Source of the DNA: Streptomyces sp. NBC_00582
Lineage (GTDB): Bacteria > Actinomycetota > Actinomycetes > Streptomycetales > Streptomycetaceae
Length of the DNA: 64,000 nucleotides
NCBI RefSeq assembly: GCF_036345155.1
Contig: NZ_CP107772.1
Coordinates: forward strand, 1,674,001-1,738,000
Direction of reading: 5' to 3'
The position numbers and the translations under genes are program-made. Every line of letters begins with the position of its first letter. Position 1 is the first letter of the stretch. The notes below the pieces were generated by a model. It was not told where the DNA came from. It worked only from the letters and a program-made list of their open reading frames with translations, and made no database searches. This document shows positions 34,655-40,087 of this stretch, in pieces.

Positions 34655-35470
34655 TCACAGGGACGTCAGGAAGTCCCGGATCGCCGCGGTGAACTCCTGC
34701 GGCCTCTCCATGTTCGGGTAGTGCGCGACGCCGTCGATGAGCACGGCGCGCCCGTGCCGCACGGAGTCGGCGAGCCGCTGGGCCGCCGTGATCACGTCGG
34801 CGGTGTCGAGAGCGCCGTTCAGGGTGAGCACCGGGACGTCGATCTTCGGCACCCGTGACCAGGTGTCCGTCACCCGCACCAGCCGGTCCTTCTCGCCGGG
34901 CGTGTGCTTGGACAGGGTGTGCAGGGCCATCTCGCGCAGTCGGCGCGGGATGTCCGGGTCGATGGCGTCGAGGGTGCGGTGCGGGCCCGGGACGTAGGCC
35001 AGGAAGGCCTTCAGCCAGCCTTCGAGGTCACCGACCGCGAGGGTGCGGGCGATCTCGGCCTGGATCCGCTGGTGCCAGGGGTCGGAGTCCTGGAACTCCC
35101 CCGTCGAGGCGCCGCACACGACGGCCGCCCGGACCAGCTCCGGGTGTTCCAGCAGGGTGTCGCTCACGATGACGCCGCCCATCGAGACGCCGACGAGCAC
35201 GGCGGGGCCCGCGTCGAGGTGGCGCAGCAGCTCGGCGAGGTCGTCGGTCCAGCGGAACGGCCGGCTCGCGTTGGCGGAGGAGCCGTGGCCGCGCACGTCC
35301 GGCGCGATCACCCGGTGGGTCTCGGCGAGGGCGGGGATCTGGGCGTCGAAGACACGGTGGTCGACGAATCCGGAGTGGACGAGGACCAGAAGGTTGCCCT
35401 CACCTGCCTCGTGGTAGGCGAGGTCGCCGTCGGAGGAGGGGAAGTACTTCGGTTCCGCAACAGCAGTCAT
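34655..35470 (-). CDS. alpha/beta hydrolase under MarR control
   Basis: 271 residues. Val-Leu-Val-His-Ser-Gly-Phe near 28 forms the oxyanion region, Gly-Val-Ser-Met-Gly-Gly near 95 the nucleophile elbow with Ser, and Asp-Gly-Val-Ala-His-Tyr-Pro near the end supplies the catalytic His. A soluble esterase, lactonase or C-C hydrolase; the substrate is not evident. The frame extends to 35617, but ATG 35470 fits the family start, and the longer version would translate the operator and the tandem repeats. A palindromic operator overlaps the start codon, so transcription is probably blocked by the divergent MarR protein until an inducer is bound. Confidence 0.85.
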   Translation of the reverse strand: MTAVAEPKYFPSSDGDLAYHEAGEGNLLVLVHSGFVDHRVFDAQIPALAETHRVIAPDVRGHGSSANASRPFRWTDDLAELLRHLDAGPAVLVGVSMGGVIVSDTLLEHPELVRAAVVCGASTGEFQDSDPWHQRIQAEIARTLAVGDLEGWLKAFLAYVPGPHRTLDAIDPDIPRRLREMALHTLSKHTPGEKDRLVRVTDTWSRVPKIDVPVLTLNGALDTADVITAAQRLADSVRHGRAVLIDGVAHYPNMERPQEFTAAIRDFLTSL

Positions 35471-35517
35471 GACAACCAAGGTGTCATCTTCCCGGGATTT
35501 TGACAACCGGGTTGTCA
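35470..35517. promoter_or_regulatory. paired MarR operator palindromes
   Basis: Two related 17-bp palindromes: TGACAACCAAGGTGTCA at 35470-35486 and TGACAACCGGGTTGTCA at 35501-35517 (8-bp perfect arms). They agree at 14 of 17 positions and their centres are 31 bp apart, three helix turns. Site 1 covers the hydrolase start codon. This is the expected form of a MarR binding region and lies between the divergent hydrolase and marR genes. Confidence 0.85.
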
Positions 35518-35541
35518 TGACGCGGTGCGTGCATGGTGGGG

Positions 35542-35595
35542 GCGGGCATGACGTGGGGGGCGTGCATGACGTGGGGGGCGTGCATGATGTGGGGG
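35542..35595. repeat. three tandem 18-bp repeats upstream of marR
   Basis: Units GCGGGCATGACGTGGGGG, GCGTGCATGACGTGGGGG and GCGTGCATGATGTGGGGG run head to tail at 35542-35559, 35560-35577 and 35578-35595. The last G is the first base of the preferred marR start codon. A weaker related stretch (GCGTGCATGG) begins near 35527. The unit contains ATG and GTG codons in several frames. Confidence 0.9.
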
Positions 35596-36077
35596 TGAAC
35601 GACACCGCCCACGACACCCCCCTTCCCCCCGACGAACTGGGCCGGCGTCTGGCCGAGGTGTTCGATCTCGTCGGCCCGCTCTACCGGCGCGCGCTGCGCA
35701 AGGTGGAGCAGGGCGAGGAGGTCGAGGGCGCCTCGGTCGGGGTGCGCTCGGTGCTGGACCTGCTGCGCAGGAAGGGCGACCTGACGGTGCCGCAGATGGG
35801 CCGGGTCATGGCGCTGAGCCGGCAGTTCGTCCAGCGCATGGTCAACGACGCGGCGGCGCACGGCTGGGTGGAGAGCGTGCCCAACCCCGCGCACCAGCGG
35901 TCCTCGCTGATCCGGATCACCGAGGAGGGCGAGACGCTCATCGCCACCGTCCTCGACCGTGAGCACGCCCTGAACCGCCAGGTCGGCGGTGATCTCACCG
36001 ACGCCGAGGTACGGGCCTGCGTGCGGGTGCTGACGGAGATGCTGAAGACGTTCGACCACGTCGACGTCGAGGACTGA
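35595..36077 (+). CDS. MarR-family transcriptional regulator
   Basis: 160 residues from GTG 35595. The winged helix domain shows Gly-Val-Arg-Ser-Val-Leu-Asp-Leu-Leu, Leu-Thr-Val-Pro-Gln-Met-Gly-Arg, Leu-Ser-Arg-Gln-Phe-Val-Gln-Arg-Met-Val-Asn and the wing Pro-Asn-Pro-Ala-His-Gln-Arg-Ser-Ser-Leu followed by Thr-Glu-Glu-Gly. It should act as a dimeric repressor of itself and of the divergent hydrolase through the palindromes at 35470-35517. An in-frame ATG at 35517 would add 26 residues encoded by the 18-bp repeats (a Gly-Val-His-Asp-Val repeat); it has no ribosome-binding site and would overlap operator site 2, so it is thought less likely. Confidence 0.87.
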   Translation: MNDTAHDTPLPPDELGRRLAEVFDLVGPLYRRALRKVEQGEEVEGASVGVRSVLDLLRRKGDLTVPQMGRVMALSRQFVQRMVNDAAAHGWVESVPNPAHQRSSLIRITEEGETLIATVLDREHALNRQVGGDLTDAEVRACVRVLTEMLKTFDHVDVED

Positions 36078-36103
36078 CACGGCGCCCGCACCGGGCACGT
36101 CGC

Positions 36104-37261
36104 CTACTCCCCCATCACCAGCCCGTCCTTGGCCGCCCCCCGGCCCAGCACGACGGTGCGGATCCGGTCGCGCACACCCGTCACCCCGGCGCCCCGCTCG
36201 ATCGCCCGGTTGAGGTTCACCACGCGGCCGGCGTCGACGTCGAACATCTGCGGCAGGAACTCCGCCTTCGCCACCTCCCAGCGACCGCCGGGCCTCTTGG
36301 GCGGTACGAACGTGAAGCGGGCGACGGTGGACTCGTTGCCGCGCGGATCCTCGGCGCCCTGGTGGTTGAACATCTCACCGGCGATCTGATCGCCCATGCC
36401 GTACACGACCCAGGTGCCGTTGACCTTCTCGTACGCCTGCGGGACATGGGCGTGCGTGCCGAGGATCAGGTCGATGTCGGGGCGGCCCGCGGTGCGGGAG
36501 GCGGTGAGGGTGCGGGCGAGGGCGAGCTGGCCGTCGTCCGGCGCGTCCTGCCACTCGGTGCCCCAGTGCAGGGAGACGACGACCACGTCGGCGCCCGCCT
36601 TCCGGGCGGCCCGGGCGTCGGCGAGGATGCGGTGCTCGTCGATGAGGTCGACGGTCCACGGCTGCTCCGCGGGCACCGGGGAGTTGGTGCCGTACGTGTA
36701 GGCGAGGTGGGCGACCTCGGCGGAGCCGGCGTGCAGCAGGGCGGCCGCGTCGGCCTCGGCCCGGGAGCGGGCGGTGCCCGCGTGCCGTACGCCGGCCCCG
36801 TCGAGGGCGTCCAGGGTGCGCTGCACTCCGGCGGCACCGTCGTCGAGGCTGTGGTTCGAGGCGGTGGAGCAGCCGTCGTAGCCGGTGGCGGCGAGGGCCT
36901 GGGCGATCTCCGGCGGGGACCTGAAGACCGGGTAGCCGCTGTAGACGCCGTTCGCCCCGTACACGGTCTCCATGTGGCACAGCGCCAGATCGGCGCCGGT
37001 GACGACGGGCTTGACGTCCTCGAACATGGGGCGGAAGTCGTATCCGGCGCCGCCGGCGTCGAACTGGGCGCGTTCGATGACCGAGCTGTGCGGGAGGACG
37101 TCGCCGGAGGCCACGAGGGTGAAGCCGCGGGCGGCGGAGGCGGCCGGGGGCCCGGGCCGCTGGGGCAACCGCCCCTCGCGCTCATGGGCCTGGCATGCGG
37201 CACCGGCGGCGAGGAGGGCGGTCACGGCCAGCGCCACCGCGTGCCTGCGTGCGACGATCAT
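36104..37261 (-). CDS. CapA-family lipoprotein (PGA synthesis-like metallophosphatase fold)
   Basis: 385 residues. Lipoprotein signal peptide with Leu-Ala-Ala-Gly-Ala-Ala-Cys at about 17-23. The CapA domain (about 45-330) has the metal-site motifs Gly-Asp-Val near 53, Ser-Asn-His-Ser-Leu-Asp near 138, Leu-His-Trp-Gly-Thr-Glu-Trp near 235 and Gly-Thr-His-Ala-His-Val near 268. CapA in Bacillus takes part in poly-gamma-glutamate synthesis and export; many actinobacterial copies have no pgs genes near and their role is unknown. It stands alone here. A wall or envelope phosphohydrolase role is possible. It is divergent from the ECF sigma factor gene. Confidence 0.85.
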   Translation of the reverse strand: MIVARRHAVALAVTALLAAGAACQAHEREGRLPQRPGPPAASAARGFTLVASGDVLPHSSVIERAQFDAGGAGYDFRPMFEDVKPVVTGADLALCHMETVYGANGVYSGYPVFRSPPEIAQALAATGYDGCSTASNHSLDDGAAGVQRTLDALDGAGVRHAGTARSRAEADAAALLHAGSAEVAHLAYTYGTNSPVPAEQPWTVDLIDEHRILADARAARKAGADVVVVSLHWGTEWQDAPDDGQLALARTLTASRTAGRPDIDLILGTHAHVPQAYEKVNGTWVVYGMGDQIAGEMFNHQGAEDPRGNESTVARFTFVPPKRPGGRWEVAKAEFLPQMFDVDAGRVVNLNRAIERGAGVTGVRDRIRTVVLGRGAAKDGLVMGE

Positions 37262-37376
37262 GGGTCACCCCACTTCGGATGGATTGTCATATTTACGCAC
37301 GCTTCACTCCTAGCAAATGCCTCCGGAGGGACCGCCCCGCCGCTCCCGAGGGGGCGCCCGATCGGCGTAGCCCCCG

Positions 37377-37400
37377 ACCGTTCGTCGAACCGTTCGTCGA
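37377..37400 (+). repeat. tandem 12-bp repeat upstream of ECF sigma gene
   Basis: ACCGTTCGTCGA occurs twice head to tail (37377-37388 and 37389-37400), 74 bases before the sigma factor start. A further CGATCGACCGTCCGTCG follows. It may be part of the promoter or an activator site. Confidence 0.6.
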
Positions 37401-37473
37401 CGCGATCGACCGTCCGTCGCAGAGCCGTGTGCGCGCCCTGTCCGCGACCGGTGCCTTGCGGTGCCATACGCCC

Positions 37474-38022
37474 ATGAACGCCGGAACCGCCCTCGCCGCC
37501 ACGAAGACGACCGCCGAACACGAACTCGCCGCGCTGCAGCGCGAGCACGGCCGGCCGCTCTTCGCGCTGCTGCTGAGGCTCTGCGACGGCGACCGCCAGC
37601 GGGCCGAGGACCTCGTCCAGGAGACCCTCGTCCGCGCCTGGCAGCATCCCGAGGCCCTGCGCGCCGACACCTTCGACTCCGTACGGCCCTGGCTGCTCAC
37701 CGTAGGACGGCGGCTCGCGATAGACGCGCGGCGGGCCCGGCAGGCGCGGCCGCCGGAGGTCGGGGACGCGGTGCTGGAGAACGCCCCGGTCTGCGCCGAC
37801 CACGCCGAACGGGCGGCCGCCGCCCTCGATGTGCGCGAGGCTGTGAAGACACTCACTCCCGAACACCGTGAAGTCCTGGTGCTCGTGTACTTCCAGGGGG
37901 CGAGTGTGGCGGAGGCCGCCGAGGCCCTCGGCATCCCACCCGGTACCGTGAAGTCCCGCGCGTTCTACGCGCTGCGCGCCCTGCGCCGGGTGCTTCCCGG
38001 ATACGCGCCCGACCTGGGCTGA
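37474..38022 (+). CDS. ECF-family RNA polymerase sigma factor
   Basis: 182 residues. Region 2: Leu-Phe-Ala-Leu-Leu-Leu-Arg-Leu, Arg-Ala-Glu-Asp-Leu-Val-Gln-Glu-Thr-Leu-Val-Arg-Ala-Trp (about 28-62), then Arg-Pro-Trp-Leu-Leu-Thr-Val-Gly-Arg-Arg. Region 4: Leu-Thr-Pro-Glu-His-Arg-Glu-Val-Leu-Val-Leu-Val-Tyr and Gly-Ile-Pro-Pro-Gly-Thr-Val-Lys-Ser-Arg (about 125-170). It resembles SigL of S. coelicolor, but I do not use that name with confidence. ATG 37474 gives the usual N-terminus; the frame is open further upstream through the repeat region. The zinc-finger protein encoded 0.8 kb downstream on the same strand is its likely anti-sigma factor, with one other gene between them. Confidence 0.88.
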   Translation: MNAGTALAATKTTAEHELAALQREHGRPLFALLLRLCDGDRQRAEDLVQETLVRAWQHPEALRADTFDSVRPWLLTVGRRLAIDARRARQARPPEVGDAVLENAPVCADHAERAAAALDVREAVKTLTPEHREVLVLVYFQGASVAEAAEALGIPPGTVKSRAFYALRALRRVLPGYAPDLG

Positions 38023-38179
38023 AACCCACGGCCGAGTCAAGCCTTCGCAAAGCGCCTTGCCGAGGACCCCGGTTGAGTAATCGGGTGTCCTTATCCGTGT
38101 TCCGGACTGGGGGCCGGCCACCGGACTCCAGGGGCCCGGCGACGGGCGACGCGCACGCACCGGAGGAAGGCAGGAAGGG

Positions 38180-38695
38180 ATGCTGCACAGAGGTCACCAG
38201 AGCACGGACGGCGCCGGCGGCGGCGAACTGACCGTCCCCATGGCCTGGCTGTACGCCGAGTACATCGCCGACGAACTGCTGCGGACCGGCGATCTGATGC
38301 CGCCGACGTCCTTCGAGTTCCGCGCCGGGCGTGACGCCCTGGCCCTCACCATCTTCCTCTCCGACACCGACGGCGAGCTGCCCGGCATCCGGGTCGTCAC
38401 CCAGCTGGAGACCTGGCTTTCGCTCACGGCGTACGACCAGCCCTGGCAGGACTGGGTCGAGGAACGTATGTCCCAAGTGAGGGCCGAGGCGAAGGAGTCG
38501 GACGGCCCCTCGCCCGATCTCGAACTGGCCGAGGCCGCCTGGCGCTGGCTGGAGGAGACCGAGCTGCTCGCCCCCGACCTCAACGCGGTCCCGGGCGGCT
38601 CCGCCGGGGTCGGCGAGGACGAGGGACCCAAGGTCTGGACGCCCGCGTGGCAGCTCGGACTGCCCCTCGGACACCTCGCGATCCATCTTTTTTAG
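38180..38695 (+). CDS. conserved protein between sigma and anti-sigma genes
   Basis: 171 residues, not recognised. The sequence is acidic and globular, without signal peptide or membrane span. It contains Met-Ala-Trp-Leu-Tyr-Ala-Glu-Tyr-Ile-Ala-Asp-Glu-Leu-Leu, a beta region with Thr-Ile-Phe-Leu-Ser-Asp-Thr, several Trp (Trp-Gln-Asp-Trp; Trp-Arg-Trp-Leu-Glu-Glu-Thr) and a long acidic helix. The ending Leu-Ala-Ile-His-Leu-Phe is hydrophobic. The start ATG at 38180 has GAAGGGA upstream (GGCAGGAAGGG). Codon use is ordinary for the region, so it is a real gene. Located between the sigma gene and its presumed anti-sigma gene, it may take part in the same switch. Confidence 0.7.
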   Translation: MLHRGHQSTDGAGGGELTVPMAWLYAEYIADELLRTGDLMPPTSFEFRAGRDALALTIFLSDTDGELPGIRVVTQLETWLSLTAYDQPWQDWVEERMSQVRAEAKESDGPSPDLELAEAAWRWLEETELLAPDLNAVPGGSAGVGEDEGPKVWTPAWQLGLPLGHLAIHLF

Positions 38696-38834
38696 AATCC
38701 GACCAATCCGCGTGCCCGACCGCTCCGAACATCTGGGTCACGATTCGGTACGCGCCTGAGTGATTCGTGTGCCTGGTCCGTACCGGTGGGAGCAAGGAGT
38801 AACCCCACTGGCACTCAACGGCACGAGGTTTCGG

Positions 38835-39491
38835 ATGAGGTCCCTGGAGAGGCATCGCGACGTCGGCGCGTACGCGCTCGGCGTGCTGGACGAGGCGGAG
38901 GCCTTCCGCTTCGAGGACCACCTCATGGAGTGTCCTCAATGCGCGGCACAGGTCACCGAGTTCGGCCCCACGGCGCGTCAGATGATGCTCTACCGGCGGG
39001 CCACGCCGCGCAGCGTGCACCCCTTCGCGGGGCCCGGGCCGCGGATGCTGGACAAACTGCTCGCCGAGGTGGCCGTCCGGCACCGGGCGGTCCGCCGACG
39101 GGTGATGTTCGCCCTGGCGGCCTCCGTGGTGATCGCGCTCGTCGGCCCCGCGGTCGCGATGATGGCGGGCGGTGACGACAGTGAGGACGCGGTGCGGGTC
39201 ACGGCCACCGACGAGAAGTCGGGTGTGTGGGCGCAGGTGACCATCGAGGACGAGGCCTGGGGCAGCGACATCGAGCTCAAGGTGAAGGACGGCGCGGGCC
39301 CCCGCGACTGCCGGCTGATCGCCGTCGGCCACGACGGCTCCGAGCAGACCGTCACGAGCTGGAACGTCCCGCTGCACGACGCCCGCCCCAACACGATGAA
39401 GGGCGGCACCGCCTACCACCCCGAGGAGGTCGCCCGCTACGAGCTGCGCACCGCCGAGGGCGAGCATCTGGTCACCCTGCCCGCCCAGTGA
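38835..39491 (+). CDS. zinc-finger anti-sigma factor (ZAS-type), membrane-bound
   Basis: 218 residues. The N-terminal domain holds the zinc motif His-x3-Cys-x2-Cys (His-Leu-Met-Glu-Cys-Pro-Gln-Cys near 30-37) in an Asp-Glu-Ala-Glu-Ala-Phe-x-Phe-Glu-Asp-His context typical of putative zinc-finger anti-sigma factors. A membrane span lies near 88-112, and an extracytoplasmic beta-rich domain of about 100 residues follows, usual for RskA-like C-terminal regions. It should bind an ECF sigma factor in the cytoplasm and release it on an external signal. The partner is probably the sigma factor at 37474-38022. ATG 38835 matches the family start. An earlier in-frame region (from 38760) has a better ribosome-binding site (AAGGAG) but no ATG or GTG at suitable distance. 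Confidence 0.82.
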   Translation: MRSLERHRDVGAYALGVLDEAEAFRFEDHLMECPQCAAQVTEFGPTARQMMLYRRATPRSVHPFAGPGPRMLDKLLAEVAVRHRAVRRRVMFALAASVVIALVGPAVAMMAGGDDSEDAVRVTATDEKSGVWAQVTIEDEAWGSDIELKVKDGAGPRDCRLIAVGHDGSEQTVTSWNVPLHDARPNTMKGGTAYHPEEVARYELRTAEGEHLVTLPAQ

Positions 39492-39694
39492 TGCCGCCCC
39501 GAAGTGAGTTCAGGTCACTTCGGCATCGGATCGGCATCCCATCGGCGTCGCACCGGATCGCATACGTGTCGAATTCAACCTCGTTCCCGGACAGTGATTC
39601 CAGGGTCTTTCCGCCCGCAGATATCCATGTGAAAGCGTGATTTGCGGCGGCGCGCGTTTCGGCAGAAACTTGTTGTCGAGACGTGGAGCCACCG

Positions 39695-40084
39695 ATGGAA
39701 AAGACTTTGCGAATCCTTCTGACCGAGGAAGGCGCGGAAGCCGAGGACATCGCGGAACTGACCGGCTTTCTGCGCGCCGAACTGCTGCAGCTCGACGTCG
39801 ACGACGTCACCACGGTCACCGGCGAGGAGACCCTCCCGCCCGGTGCCCGCGCCGTGGACATCACCACGATCGGAGCCCTGCTGGTGAGCCTGGGCAGCTC
39901 CGCCGCCGGACTCTCCCAGGTCATGAACGCCATCCGGGAGTGGCGCGGCCGTTGCCGGGGCACCCGCCCCGCCCTGCGACTGACCCTGGACGACGACGAG
40001 CTCGAGATCTCCGAGGCGACCACGGAACAGGTGTCGGAGGCGTTCGACCTGTTCGTCCGACGCCATTCCCCGATCGAGGCGTGA
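39695..40084 (+). CDS. EACC1-like effector-associated protein
   Basis: 129 residues. An N-terminal alpha/beta segment (Leu-Arg-Ile-Leu-Leu-Thr-Glu-Glu, Asp-Ile-Ala-Glu-Leu-Thr-Gly-Phe-Leu) is followed by an Ala-Val-Asp segment, a hydrophobic helix (Thr-Ile-Gly-Ala-Leu-Leu-Val-Ser-Leu-Gly-Ser) near 60-72, a basic helix, and a final beta strand Leu-Arg-Leu-Thr-Leu-Asp-Asp-Asp-Glu-Leu-Glu-Ile. This layout matches the effector-associated constant component EACC1, a small protein defined computationally as the constant partner of caspase-like, NTPase or other effectors in actinobacterial conflict systems. The caspase gene starts four bases after its stop, giving close coupling. ATG 39695 is preferred (GGAG six bases before); a GTG at 39683 is in frame. 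The biochemical role is unknown. Confidence 0.78.
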   Translation: MEKTLRILLTEEGAEAEDIAELTGFLRAELLQLDVDDVTTVTGEETLPPGARAVDITTIGALLVSLGSSAAGLSQVMNAIREWRGRCRGTRPALRLTLDDDELEISEATTEQVSEAFDLFVRRHSPIEA

Positions 40085-40087
40085 GCC

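Noticed and set aside
35542..35595. 18-bp tandem repeats as a possible CRISPR array
   Set aside because: The units are contiguous with no spacers and lie immediately before a regulator gene.
36104..37261. CapA gene as evidence for a poly-gamma-glutamate capsule
   Set aside because: No pgsB or pgsC type gene is near and CapA-like proteins are common in actinobacteria without capsules.
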